A stretch of 64,000 bases of DNA from Rhodovarius crocodyli (GTDB lineage: Bacteria; Pseudomonadota; Alphaproteobacteria; Acetobacterales; Acetobacteraceae): assembly GCF_004005855.1 (NCBI RefSeq), contig NZ_SACL01000008.1:124001-188000 (forward strand). Reading direction: 5' to 3'. Both the position numbers and the translations under genes were made by a program. The notes below the pieces were generated by a model that worked only from the letters and a program-made list of their open reading frames with translations, searched no databases and had not been told where the DNA came from. Positions 15,134 to 23,925 of the stretch are shown in pieces (position 1 is the stretch's first letter; every line of letters starts with the position of its first letter).

Positions 15134-17886
15134 CCGAACGCCCCCACCTCATGCGTGATCGCTGCCGAGCATTCCCGGCTCAGCGCGAACAGGCGGCGCA
15201 TCGGCTCGAAGATCACCCGATGCTCCCGCGCATAGGAGGTGCCGGTGCGCGGCGGCGCGGCCTCGCCGAAATCGAGGCCCGCCGCGGGGTCGGGGGCCGC
15301 AGGAAACACCTCGGCCAGGATGGCCAGCACCGGCTCCACATCCAATTGCAGGATACGCGCGATCAGGCTCGCGCGCGTCGCGCCGTGGCGGGGGCTGAAC
15401 TCCGGCACTTCCACCGCCAGCAGCCAGATGCGCTGCACCAGGGAAAGCCGCAGGGCGTGCAGCAGCACCAGCCTGTCCGCCATGCGCGGCAGTTCGGGCC
15501 AGCACGCGCGCAGGTTCAGCGCATCGGCCTGCAACCGGCGGAACATGCGCCGCACATCGCTGGACAGGCCTAGCTTCTCCAGCGCCTCGGCCACCGCCAT
15601 CAGCGCCTCGCGCCGGCCGGGGCGGGTGGTGAAGCCCGCGCGGTCCAGCCAGGAACCCGGGTCCAGCGTATCCACCGCCGCCCGCAACACGCCCATGTCA
15701 CTGACCGCCGCCGCATGGGTGGCCAGGTCCACCGCGCGGGCGAAACGGGGGGAGCGGCTGCGCAGGTCCTGGAAGGCATCCGGGTTGGCGATCGCGGCCC
15801 GCCCCAGCCCGTGCAGCGTGTTCGCCAGCCACCCCAGCTGATGCAGGATGGCGTTGTTCGGAATGGCGCGCAGCTGCGACGGGTGGCTGATGCGCGCGGC
15901 GCCCCCCATGCCGTCGCTCTGCCGGGCCGCCGGGCGGCTGCCGGTGCGGTCCAGCATGCCGGGGCCGAAGGCGCCCAGCAGCGCGGCATAGCCGGGGTCC
16001 TCCACCAGATCCTGCACGGCGGCCCGCGCGGTGGCGAAGAAATCGGCACCCCAGTCGCTCTCGGCATAGATCGGGTCCGGCGTCGCGGGCGGGCTCGCGA
16101 AGGAATGCTCGGCGATGCGCGCGATGGTGGCCCGCGCCATCACCGGCGTGCCGAACAGCATATAGCCGTCGCCGCCCTGGAAGGCCGTCTCCTCCCGCAG
16201 CCACAGCCCCGCGCGCGCCAGCGACAGCCGCACGGCGGGCGGCGAGAGGTAGTCGAAGCGGTCCGCCAGGCTGGTCGGGTGGCCGCCACGGCCGATGCTC
16301 TCGCCATGGGTATCGAACAGCACCAGCTCGATGCCGGTCAGCCCATGGCGGCGCAGCTGCTCCGCCAGGCGCAGCTTCAGGCGCTCCGCCAGGTAGCTGG
16401 CCGCCAGCTGCCCGACATACCGCCCGGAATCCGAGTAGCCGAACTGCAAGGTCATGCGCCCGTGCTTGCGCAGATAGTCACGGAAATGCGGGCTGCGCAG
16501 CGCCTCCTCCAGCACGCGCTCACCACGTTCCAGCGCCTCGGCGGTCTCGAACAGCGGAGAGATCTCGACCCGGTCCTCGATGCCGAACTGCCGCGCCAGC
16601 CACAGGGCAGCCAGCAGCGTGTAGCCGGTCTCGGTCTCCGCGATCAGGAAGCGCACGGGCTGGCTCGCATCCACATGCTTCACGATCTGCGCGACGGTCA
16701 TCATCAACCGCGCCGCGCTCGCCTGCTCCCCCATCAGCGCGCCGAAATCGACCGGCTGAGCCTTCACCTCGGCCAGGGCGGTGTTGATCTGCGCCAGCAC
16801 GCCCCGGCGGGATGCCATGTCGTTGGGGGCCTCGGCCAGGCCCAGGCGCTGGCGCAGCGCGTTGTGGATCTGCGCCGCGTTCAGCCGCACATGGGTGTGG
16901 GCCAGGGCCAGCCCATGCGCCAGCAGCCCGGCGCGGGCGACGGCCAGCGCCTGCCGCTCCTCCTCCGGCGCCGCCATGATCGCGGCATCGAACAGGGCGG
17001 CCAGCGGCGCGGTATCGGTCAACGCCGCCTCGCGCCTGTCGATCAGGGTGGTGGCGAAGGTCTGGACCGCGCCGGGTTCCTGGTTGTCCGGGCTGGCGGC
17101 GATCTGGGCGCCGACGGCGGAAAGCGCCTCGGCCAGCCGCTCCCGCAGCGGCGCCGCGGCCTCGCCCAGCGGGGCCAACTGCGCGGCCAGGCGCTCCAGC
17201 TGCAGCCGCTTCATGGTCAGGCGCAGGCGCAGCGTGTCGTACCAATGGATGTCGGTGCGGCCGTCCGTGTCATAGCCGACCCAGCTGGACAGGATGATGG
17301 GCCGCGGCGCCAGCTGCAGCACGCGGTCGCCCCAGACGGCATGCCCGGCCTCGAACAATGCCGCCGCCAGCTCATCCAGCGCGTCGCGGCCACGGGTGAT
17401 CGCGGCATTGGCCTGGATGAACTCATCCATCAGCGTGGGCGCGGTGGGGCGGTGCGTCAGGCCGGTGGGCAGCGGCTCGCCGCTCGCGGCGCGGGCCAGG
17501 GCATCGGCGGTCGCGCGCGGCAGGCTGAAGGTGGGGTGGGCCGTGAACACCGCGGCGAAACGCGGATGCTCCAGCGCCTCCCGGAAACGGGCGAAGGGGA
17601 TGGGGCTGTCATCCGGGTCGGGGCGGATCAGGCGCTCCGCCACATCGCGGAAATCGGAGGCGGGCCCCACATAGGCGCGCATGCGGGCCGCGCGGTCCCC
17701 CGCCGCCGCATCCGCCAGGGACTGGATCACACCGGCCACCTTGTCGAGATCGAGCCGCCCGTCATCCAGCCGCCGGCTGATCGACAGGGCGATGGCCAGC
17801 ACCGGGTCCCCGAAGGGGTCCTGGTCGGCTGCCTCACGCGTCGCGTGCAGGCGGGTGAGCAGATCTTGGAGCTGTTCCTCGGGCAT
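15130..17886 (-). CDS. ppc: Divergent phosphoenolpyruvate-carboxylase-like protein
   Basis: A 918-residue protein of PEP carboxylase length and layout. Recognisable blocks are VFTAHPTF near residue 115 (canonical FTAHPTE, with the catalytic His), LQFGYSDSGRYVG near 480 (canonical GYSDSxKDAG) and LVLFDTHGESIGRGGHP near 530 (canonical FHGRGGxxGRGG). Several canonical active-site positions appear changed: the Lys of GYSDSxK is Arg, and the first His and Arg of the FHGRGG loop are Asp and His. The usual RNTG C-terminus is absent; the chain ends EVGAFG. It may still carboxylate PEP to oxaloacetate or be a repurposed relative. It stands alone, beside the pnt operon. Confidence 0.75.
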   Translation of the reverse strand: MPEEQLQDLLTRLHATREAADQDPFGDPVLAIALSISRRLDDGRLDLDKVAGVIQSLADAAAGDRAARMRAYVGPASDFRDVAERLIRPDPDDSPIPFARFREALEHPRFAAVFTAHPTFSLPRATADALARAASGEPLPTGLTHRPTAPTLMDEFIQANAAITRGRDALDELAAALFEAGHAVWGDRVLQLAPRPIILSSWVGYDTDGRTDIHWYDTLRLRLTMKRLQLERLAAQLAPLGEAAAPLRERLAEALSAVGAQIAASPDNQEPGAVQTFATTLIDRREAALTDTAPLAALFDAAIMAAPEEERQALAVARAGLLAHGLALAHTHVRLNAAQIHNALRQRLGLAEAPNDMASRRGVLAQINTALAEVKAQPVDFGALMGEQASAARLMMTVAQIVKHVDASQPVRFLIAETETGYTLLAALWLARQFGIEDRVEISPLFETAEALERGERVLEEALRSPHFRDYLRKHGRMTLQFGYSDSGRYVGQLAASYLAERLKLRLAEQLRRHGLTGIELVLFDTHGESIGRGGHPTSLADRFDYLSPPAVRLSLARAGLWLREETAFQGGDGYMLFGTPVMARATIARIAEHSFASPPATPDPIYAESDWGADFFATARAAVQDLVEDPGYAALLGAFGPGMLDRTGSRPAARQSDGMGGAARISHPSQLRAIPNNAILHQLGWLANTLHGLGRAAIANPDAFQDLRSRSPRFARAVDLATHAAAVSDMGVLRAAVDTLDPGSWLDRAGFTTRPGRREALMAVAEALEKLGLSSDVRRMFRRLQADALNLRACWPELPRMADRLVLLHALRLSLVQRIWLLAVEVPEFSPRHGATRASLIARILQLDVEPVLAILAEVFPAAPDPAAGLDFGEAAPPRTGTSYAREHRVIFEPMRRLFALSRECSAAITHEVGAFG

Positions 17887-17952
17887 GGCTCATGCTGCAT
17901 GCGCGAAGGGGCAAAAGGCAATGCTCATGAACGGCTTGGCCGAAAGGTCATG

Positions 17953-17983
17953 AAAAAGGCGCCGACCCTTCCGGGGCGGCGCC
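17953..17983 (-). terminator. Intrinsic terminator of the pnt operon
   Basis: GGCGCCG / CGGCGCC seven-base stem (17958-17964 and 17977-17983) followed, on the minus strand, by five T residues. It sits 21 bases past the pntB stop. Confidence 0.75.
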
Positions 17984-18003
17984 TTGGCGGGGCGTGGCGG
18001 CGA

Positions 18004-19413
18004 TTACCGCTGCAGCGCCTGCACGATCTCCTGCGTCACCTTCTTCGCGTCGCCGAACAGCATCATGGTGTTGGGGCGGAAGAACAGCTCGTTGTCGACG
18101 CCGGCATAGCCGCTCGACATGCCGCGCTTGATGAAGAACACGGTCTTGGCGCGCTCCACATCCAGGATGGGCATGCCGTAGATAGGGCTGGACTTGTCGG
18201 TCTTGGCGGCCGGGTTGGTCACGTCGTTGGCGCCGATCACGAAGGCCACATCGGCATCCGCGAATTCGGGGTTGATCTCCTCCAGCTCATGCACTTCCTC
18301 GTAGGGCACATTCGCCTCGGCCAGCAGCACGTTCATATGGCCGGGCATGCGCCCCGCGACGGGGTGAATGGCATAGGAAACCTCGGCGCCTTCCTTCTTC
18401 AGCAGGTCGCCCATCTCGCGCAGCACCTGCTGGGCCTGCGCCACCGCCATGCCATAGCCCGGCACGATGATGATCTTCTGGGCGTTCTTCATCATGTAGG
18501 CCGCGTCCTCGGGACTGCCGGCCTTCACCGGCGGGCGGTCACCGCCGCCGCCGCCGGCCGAAGCCGACCCGCTCTCGGACCCGAAGCCGCCCAGCAGCAC
18601 GTTGATGATGCTGCGGTTCATGCCCTTGCACATGATGTAGGACAGGATGGCACCCGAGGCACCGACCAGCGCGCCGGTCACGATCAGCAGCAGGTTGCCG
18701 ACGGTGAAGCCGATGCCCGCCGCCGCCCAGCCCGAGTAGCTGTTCAGCATGGACACCACGACCGGCATGTCCGCGCCGCCGATCGGGATGATCAGCAGGA
18801 AGCCCAGCCCGAAGGACAGCAGCGCGATCAGCCAGAACAGCAGCGGGTTGCCGCTGGCCACGAAGCTGACGACCAGCACCAGCAGCAGCAGCCCCAGCGC
18901 GGCGTTCAGCAGATGCTGGCCCTTGAAGGTGATGGGCGCGCCCGACATCCGGCCATCGAGCTTGAGGAAGGCGATGACGGAGCCCGAGAAGGTGATGGCG
19001 CCGATGGCCAGGCCGAGCGACATCTCGACCAGCGAGCCCGCCTTGATGTGGCCCTGCGCGTCCAGGATGCCGAAGCTCTCGGGCGCGTAGAAGGCCGCTG
19101 CCGCCACCGCCACCGCGGCCATGCCGACCAGCGAGTGGAAGGCCGCGACCAGCTGCGGCAGGGAGGTCATCTCGATCTTCTGCGCGACATAGGTGCCGAT
19201 GCCGCCGCCGATCAGCAGGCCCGCGATGATCAGCGCGATGCCGGAGAAGGACATGCCCGGCTGCAGCACGGTGGCCAGCACCGCGATGCCCATGCCGACC
19301 ATGCCGAAGGTGTTGCCCTTGCGGCTGGTCTCCGGGTGGGAGAGGCCGCGCAGCGCCAGGATGAACAGCACGGAGGCCGCCAGATAGGCGAAGGTGGAAA
19401 GCGTGTGGGCCAT
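18004..19413 (-). CDS. pntB: NAD(P) transhydrogenase subunit beta
   Basis: A 469-residue proton-pumping transhydrogenase beta subunit. The N-terminal two thirds are hydrophobic membrane segments; the C-terminal domain III binds NADP(H), with IIIVPGYGMAVAQAQQVLRE and the ending that contains YAGVDNELFFRPNTMMLFG. It uses the proton gradient to make NADPH from NADH. It starts four bases after pntAB, and a T-tailed hairpin follows its stop. Confidence 0.95.
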   Translation of the reverse strand: MAHTLSTFAYLAASVLFILALRGLSHPETSRKGNTFGMVGMGIAVLATVLQPGMSFSGIALIIAGLLIGGGIGTYVAQKIEMTSLPQLVAAFHSLVGMAAVAVAAAAFYAPESFGILDAQGHIKAGSLVEMSLGLAIGAITFSGSVIAFLKLDGRMSGAPITFKGQHLLNAALGLLLLVLVVSFVASGNPLLFWLIALLSFGLGFLLIIPIGGADMPVVVSMLNSYSGWAAAGIGFTVGNLLLIVTGALVGASGAILSYIMCKGMNRSIINVLLGGFGSESGSASAGGGGGDRPPVKAGSPEDAAYMMKNAQKIIIVPGYGMAVAQAQQVLREMGDLLKKEGAEVSYAIHPVAGRMPGHMNVLLAEANVPYEEVHELEEINPEFADADVAFVIGANDVTNPAAKTDKSSPIYGMPILDVERAKTVFFIKRGMSSGYAGVDNELFFRPNTMMLFGDAKKVTQEIVQALQR

Positions 19414-19417
19414 GGGT

Positions 19418-19813
19418 TCAGCCCTTCTTCTTGAACATGGCGAGCATTCGCCGCGTGACGGCGAAGCCGCCGAAGATGTTCACCGAGGCGAGCGTCACGG
19501 CGATGAAGCCGAACACCTTCGCGGCGATGGAATCGCTGAGCCCCGTTGCCAGCATGGCGCCCACCACGATCACCGAGGAAATCGCGTTGGTCACGCCCAT
19601 CAGCGGGGAATGCAGCGCGGGGGTCACGTTCCACACCACATAGTAGCCCACGAAGCAGGCCATCAGGAAAATCGTCAGCAGCAGCACGAAGGGCTCGGCG
19701 GCGGCCGCCGCCGGCGCCACATGGGTCTCGGCCACCACGCGCGCCTGGGCGGCCAGCGCCATGGCGTCCTGCGCCAGCACGGCCGCGCGGTTGGCCAGTT
19801 CGGTCGGGTTCAT
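19418..19813 (-). CDS. pntAB: NAD(P) transhydrogenase subunit alpha, membrane part
   Basis: A 131-residue protein corresponding to the C-terminal membrane part of E. coli PntA, encoded separately as in Rhodospirillum rubrum. Three or four hydrophobic segments are visible (FVLLLTIFLMACFVGYYVVW; SSVIVVGAMLATGL; VFGFIAVTLASVNIFGGFAV). Start at 19813 is chosen for the upstream GAGGAG; the frame extends to 19852 without a site. It lies between pntAA (10 bases upstream) and pntB. Confidence 0.93.
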   Translation of the reverse strand: MNPTELANRAAVLAQDAMALAAQARVVAETHVAPAAAAAEPFVLLLTIFLMACFVGYYVVWNVTPALHSPLMGVTNAISSVIVVGAMLATGLSDSIAAKVFGFIAVTLASVNIFGGFAVTRRMLAMFKKKG

Positions 19814-19823
19814 CTCTGTCTCC

Positions 19824-20972
19824 TCAGGCCAGGCCGGGGTGCACCACGGCACCGTTGCGGGTGATCGTCACGCCGCGCACCAGGTCGTCATCCTCGGGCA
19901 GCTTCGGCGCCTGGGCCTCCTTGTCCCAGAAGGTGGTCAGGAAGGTGAGCAGGTTGCGGGCATAGAGGGCGCTCGCGGCATTGGCGATGCGGCCGGGCCA
20001 GTTGGTGTGGCCCAGGATGGTCACGCCATTGGCCGTGACCGTCACCTCGCCCGGGCGCGTCAGGGCGCAGTTGCCCCCGGCGTCGGAGGCGATGTCCACG
20101 ATGATGCTGCCGGGCTTCATGCTGGCGACCATGGCTTCCGTCACCAGGATGGGCGCGCGGCGGCCCTGCACCAGGGCGGTGCAGACCACGATGTCCTGCT
20201 TGGCGATATGCGCCGCGACCACCTCGGCCTGCTTGGCCAGGAACTCGGGCGACATCGCCTTGGCATAGCCGCCCGAGGTCTGGGCCGCGCGGGATTCCTC
20301 ATCCTCATAGCCGACATAGCTCGCGCCGAGGGACTTGATCTCCTCCTTGGCGGCGGGGCGGACATCGGTGGCCGACACGCGCGCGCCCAGGCGCCGGGCG
20401 GTCGCGATGGCCTGCAGCCCGGCCACGCCCGCGCCCATGATGAAGGCATTGGCGGCGGGGATGGTGCCGGCGGCCGTCATCAGCATCGGAAAGGCACGGT
20501 CGAAGGCGGCGGCACCCTCGACCACGGCGCGATACCCCGCAAGGTTCGCCTGGGAGGACAGCACGTCCATGCTCTGCGCGCGGGTGGTGCGCGGCAGCAG
20601 CTCCATGGAGCACGCATCGACGCCGACCGAGGCGATGGCGCGCGCGCGTTCCGGGTTGGCGATCGCCTCCAGCGTGCCGATCAGCAGGGCGCCGCGATGG
20701 ATCAGGGAAAGCTCGTCGATCTCGCCCTCACCGGTGCCGAGCGGCGCGCGCACCTTCAGCACGATGCCCGCGCCGAACAGCGCGGCCTCGGCGTCGGGCG
20801 CGATCTCGGCGCCCGCATCGGCATAGAGCTGGTCAGGATAGCCGGCCGCGGCCCCGGCCCCGGCCTCGATCGCGACCGAACAGCCGAGCGCCGCGAGTTT
20901 CTTCGCCGTCTCGGGCGTAGCGGCCACGCGCGTCTCCCCCGCGCGGCGTTCCTTCAACACTGCAAGGCGCAT
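19824..20972 (-). CDS. pntAA: NAD(P) transhydrogenase subunit alpha, NAD-binding part
   Basis: A 382-residue soluble domain I, related to alanine dehydrogenase. It begins MRLAVLKERRAGETRVAATP, the typical N-terminus, and contains the Rossmann NAD-binding block FIMGAGVAGLQAIATARRLG near residue 170 and the mobile-loop region that follows. It delivers hydride between NAD(H) and the NADP site of PntB. First gene of the three-gene pnt operon, divergent from flagellin. Confidence 0.95.
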   Translation of the reverse strand: MRLAVLKERRAGETRVAATPETAKKLAALGCSVAIEAGAGAAAGYPDQLYADAGAEIAPDAEAALFGAGIVLKVRAPLGTGEGEIDELSLIHRGALLIGTLEAIANPERARAIASVGVDACSMELLPRTTRAQSMDVLSSQANLAGYRAVVEGAAAFDRAFPMLMTAAGTIPAANAFIMGAGVAGLQAIATARRLGARVSATDVRPAAKEEIKSLGASYVGYEDEESRAAQTSGGYAKAMSPEFLAKQAEVVAAHIAKQDIVVCTALVQGRRAPILVTEAMVASMKPGSIIVDIASDAGGNCALTRPGEVTVTANGVTILGHTNWPGRIANAASALYARNLLTFLTTFWDKEAQAPKLPEDDDLVRGVTITRNGAVVHPGLA

Positions 20973-21179
20973 CTATTCCTCCACCCTCCGGCCGCCATGT
21001 TCGGGCAACCTCCGCTTCGGTTCTTGCCGGGATGGCGCCTGGGTTGCAAGCACCGCGCCCGGCCACTTCATGGCAGGTGCATGTAATTTAGGCGTTTACC
21101 CGCCGTTTAGGTCGAGGTGCCAAGGATGCGGCCAGGGTCCGGATGTCCCGGTCCCGGATTGTCCTGAGGAAAAACCCCG
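20973..21179. other. Divergent intergenic region, pntAA / flagellin
   Basis: 207 bases that must hold the promoters of the pnt operon and of flagellin. A short AT-richer tract lies near 21080-21110 with TTTAGGCG and CGTTTAGG repeats, but no convincing sigma-28 or sigma-54 promoter was found. Confidence 0.5.
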
Positions 21180-22010
21180 ATGGCACTCAACAGCATCAAT
21201 ACCAATCTCGGCGCCCAGGTGGCGCTGCAATCCCTGAACCGCACGACGGACGAGCTGGCCTCGGTTCAGAAGCGCATCTCCACGGGCTATCGCGTGGCGG
21301 ATGCGAAGGACGATGGCGCGGCCTATGCCGTGGCCGAACGTGTGCGGGGCGAGATCGCCGCGACCACCTCGGCCAATGAGCAGCTGGGCGGGGCCAAGGG
21401 CCTGATCGACGTCACGAGCTCCAGCCTCCAGAACGTCTCGACCTCGCTGTCGAAGCTGAAGGAGATCACGGTGAAGCTGGCCGACGGCAGCATCACCACG
21501 GAGCAGCGGACGCAGTACCAGGCCCAGGCCAAGGAACTGACCAACAACGTCAAGGCCTTCGTGACGGACGCCACCTACAACGGGCAGAACCTGCTCAAGT
21601 CGGGTGGTGCCAGCGTGAATGTCGTGACGAACGGTTCGGGCAGCTCCTACACCGTGGCGGCGTATGACGCGGAGGCCAACATCTTCGACGGCGTCTCCGA
21701 CGCCAACACCTACACGGCCGGCGATGCGGCGGCGGCACTGACCACCACCGGCGCGCTGGGCGCGGCCATCACCAACACGCTCACCCAGCTCAATACCTTC
21801 GGCTCCTATTCCAACTACGTCGACACGCAGATCTCGTTCAACAAGGACAAGATCGACGCGATGGAGACGGGCATGGGCGCCCTCGTGGACGCGGACCTCG
21901 CCAAGGAATCGGCCCGGTTGCAGGCGCTGCAGATCCGTCAGCAGCTCGGCACCCAGTCGCTTGGCATCGCCAACCAGGCCCCGCAGGTCCTGCTGAGCCT
22001 GTTCCGCTGA
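21180..22010 (+). CDS. Flagellin
   Basis: A 276-residue flagellin, short for the family. The conserved N-terminal D0/D1 region (MALNSINTNLGAQVALQSLN to about residue 130) and C-terminal D1/D0 region (about 205-276, ending IANQAPQVLLSLFR) are intact; the variable centre is only about 75 residues, rich in Ser, Thr, Ala and Asn, giving many possible O-glycosylation sites. TGAGGA precedes the ATG. A hairpin with T-run follows, then flaF and two modification-type genes. Only one flagellin gene is in view. Confidence 0.95.
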   Translation: MALNSINTNLGAQVALQSLNRTTDELASVQKRISTGYRVADAKDDGAAYAVAERVRGEIAATTSANEQLGGAKGLIDVTSSSLQNVSTSLSKLKEITVKLADGSITTEQRTQYQAQAKELTNNVKAFVTDATYNGQNLLKSGGASVNVVTNGSGSSYTVAAYDAEANIFDGVSDANTYTAGDAAAALTTTGALGAAITNTLTQLNTFGSYSNYVDTQISFNKDKIDAMETGMGALVDADLAKESARLQALQIRQQLGTQSLGIANQAPQVLLSLFR

Positions 22011-22019
22011 TCCAGCCAA

Positions 22020-22050
22020 GGGCCTGGCAAAATGCCGGCCCGCCCTTTTT
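22020..22050 (+). terminator. Intrinsic terminator after flagellin
   Basis: GGGCC(T)GGC / GCCGGCCC stem with loop AAAAT, followed by GCCC and five T residues. It separates the abundant flagellin message from flaF; read-through could supply the downstream genes. Confidence 0.7.
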
Positions 22051-22078
22051 CCGCTGACCCCCAGAAAGTTCCCGCGCC

Positions 22079-22471
22079 ATGTCCGAAGCCCTGCTTTCCG
22101 CCCAGGCCTCCACGCCGGTGCAGCCCGGCGCCAGCGCCCCGCGCCCCGCGGGCGTCAATGCCTATGCCCGCCGCCGCAGCGCGAAGCAGCAGGAAGCCGA
22201 GGTCTTCGCCCGCGCCACGCGCAGCCTGCGCGAAGCGATGGGCACCGACCCCGCGCCCATGGCCGTGGCCCGCGCCGTCGCCGACAACCGCCGCCTGTGG
22301 GATGCGGTGAACATCGCCGTGATGGACCCCACCAACCAGCTTCCGCGCGAATTGCGCGCCCAGATCGCCTCCATCGCCCGCGCCGTGCTGCGCGAATGCG
22401 GCGAGGAGAAGCCCGATCTGTCCTTCATCGCCGACATGAACGAGCAGGTCGCCGGCGGCCTCTGGTCATGA
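22079..22471 (+). CDS. flaF: Flagellar biosynthesis regulator FlaF
   Basis: A 130-residue FlaF-family protein; the conserved core starts at NAYARRR and includes DNRRLWDAVNIAVMDPTNQL and LPRELRAQIASIARAV. In Caulobacter FlaF supports flagellin translation and secretion, opposed by FlbT; no flbT gene is in the window. Its stop overlaps the next start (ATGA), coupling it to the TPR-methyltransferase gene. Confidence 0.92.
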   Translation: MSEALLSAQASTPVQPGASAPRPAGVNAYARRRSAKQQEAEVFARATRSLREAMGTDPAPMAVARAVADNRRLWDAVNIAVMDPTNQLPRELRAQIASIARAVLRECGEEKPDLSFIADMNEQVAGGLWS

Positions 22472-23925
22472 GCGCCACCGCCGCCTGGGTGCCGCCCCTC
22501 GCCGCCCCGCCCCCGCTCGCCGACCGCCTGCTGGCCGAGGCCGGCCGCCTGATGGAGCGCGGCCAACCGGCCGAAGCCATGCCCCTGGCGCTCACCGCCA
22601 CCCGCCTGGCCCCCAGCGCCCCTGCCTGGATGGCGCTCGGCCGCGCCCGCGCCGCCCTGTCCGACGCGCCCGGCACCATCGAGGCCTGCGGCCGCGCCAT
22701 CGACCTGGGCGGCGACAGCGCCGAGGCGTTGCTGATGCGCGCCCGCGCCCATGCCCGTCTGGGCAATGCGCCGGCCCTGCTGGCCGATGCCGCGGGCGCG
22801 GTCTGCCTGGCCCCGCGCAGCACCGAGGCACGCATCCTGCTGGCCCACGCCCTGCTGATGGCCGAGGAATACGACGAGGCCCTGGCGGTGCTGGGCGACC
22901 TGTGGCGCGAGCAGCCCGAGGACCCTGTCGCGGCGCTCCGCCTGGCCGAGGCCTTTCAGCGCGCCGGCCGGCGCGAGGCAGCCGAGGAGCTGGCCTCCTC
23001 CATGCTCGATACCATTTCGCTCACGCCCGCGCAGCGGCGGCTGGCCCATGGCGTGCTGGCGCAATGCGCCCTGACCGCCGGTGACCCCGTGACCGCCCTG
23101 CACGCCGCCCAGCGCGGCATCGCCGATGCCGGCGCCGACATGCCGCTGTTGAGCCTGTCCGGCCATGCCCGCCTGAACAGCGGCGACGCGACCGGCGCCG
23201 CGCGCGACATCGAGGCGGCGCTGGCACTGGCCCCGCAGGACGGCTACCTGCGCCACCTCTCCGCCGCCCTGAACGATGATGTGGCGGAAGGCCGCGCGCC
23301 CGATGCCTATGTGGCGCATCTGTTCGACGGCTATGCCCGGCGCTTCGAGGCCTCGCTGTTCGGCCTGGGCTATCGCGTGCCCGGGCTGATGCTGCGCGCG
23401 CTGGAGGAACTGCGCCCGGGCCTCAGCCCCGCGCGGCCCATCGGCGATGTGCTGGACCTGGGCTGCGGCACCGGCCTTGTCGGCGTGGTGCTGCACGACA
23501 TGCTGGGCGGGCGGCTGGTCGGTGTCGACCTCTCCCCGGCCATGCTGCGGGAGGCCGAGACGAAACAGGTCTACAGCAGCCTGCACCGCGCCGAGCTCGG
23601 CAACTTCCTGCGCCAGGACCACGCCCGCTACCAGGCCGTGATCGCGGCGGACGTCTTCTGCTATTTCGGTGAGCTTCAGCCCGCCTTTGCCCTGGTGGCG
23701 CCCCGCCTGGCGCCGGGCGGCCATTTCCTGTTCTCCGTCGAACTGGGCGAGGGGACCGGCTGGGAGCTGGCCGGGTCGGGGCGCTATCGCCACGGGCTCG
23801 CGGCCGTCGAGGCAGCCCTTGCGGGCGCCGGGCTGACCCCCGTACTGCTGCGGCGGGAGGTGCTGCGCACCGAGCGCGAGCAGCCCGTGCAGGGCCTTCT
23901 GATCGCCGCCACGGTCGCGCCGTGA
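22468..23925 (+). CDS. TPR protein with C-terminal SAM-dependent methyltransferase domain
   Basis: A 485-residue protein. Residues about 20-285 are tetratricopeptide-like helical repeats (Ala/Leu-rich 34-residue pattern, for example ARAHARLGNAPALLADAAGA). Residues about 325-485 form a class I methyltransferase with SAM motif VLDLGCGTGLVGVV near 327 and an acidic DLSPAMLREAE loop. It overlaps flaF (ATGA) and the next glycosyltransferase gene (GTGA). The arrangement suggests the repeats dock a protein, likely flagellin or its glycosyltransferase, and the domain methylates it or its sugar. That job is inference. Confidence 0.82.
   Translation: MSATAAWVPPLAAPPPLADRLLAEAGRLMERGQPAEAMPLALTATRLAPSAPAWMALGRARAALSDAPGTIEACGRAIDLGGDSAEALLMRARAHARLGNAPALLADAAGAVCLAPRSTEARILLAHALLMAEEYDEALAVLGDLWREQPEDPVAALRLAEAFQRAGRREAAEELASSMLDTISLTPAQRRLAHGVLAQCALTAGDPVTALHAAQRGIADAGADMPLLSLSGHARLNSGDATGAARDIEAALALAPQDGYLRHLSAALNDDVAEGRAPDAYVAHLFDGYARRFEASLFGLGYRVPGLMLRALEELRPGLSPARPIGDVLDLGCGTGLVGVVLHDMLGGRLVGVDLSPAMLREAETKQVYSSLHRAELGNFLRQDHARYQAVIAADVFCYFGELQPAFALVAPRLAPGGHFLFSVELGEGTGWELAGSGRYRHGLAAVEAALAGAGLTPVLLRREVLRTEREQPVQGLLIAATVAP

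Noticed and set aside
15715-19434. A 1239-codon open frame opposite ppc and pntB
   Set aside because: It lies antisense to two clear genes, is made of Arg/Gly/His/Gln-rich shadow sequence and has no domain. GC-rich codon bias creates long open antisense frames throughout this window.
21060-21125. Sigma-54 or sigma-28 promoter ahead of flagellin
   Set aside because: ATGGCAGGTGCATGTA lacks the GG-N10-GC spacing of sigma-54 sites, and no TAAA-N15-GCCGATAA-like sigma-28 site could be aligned.
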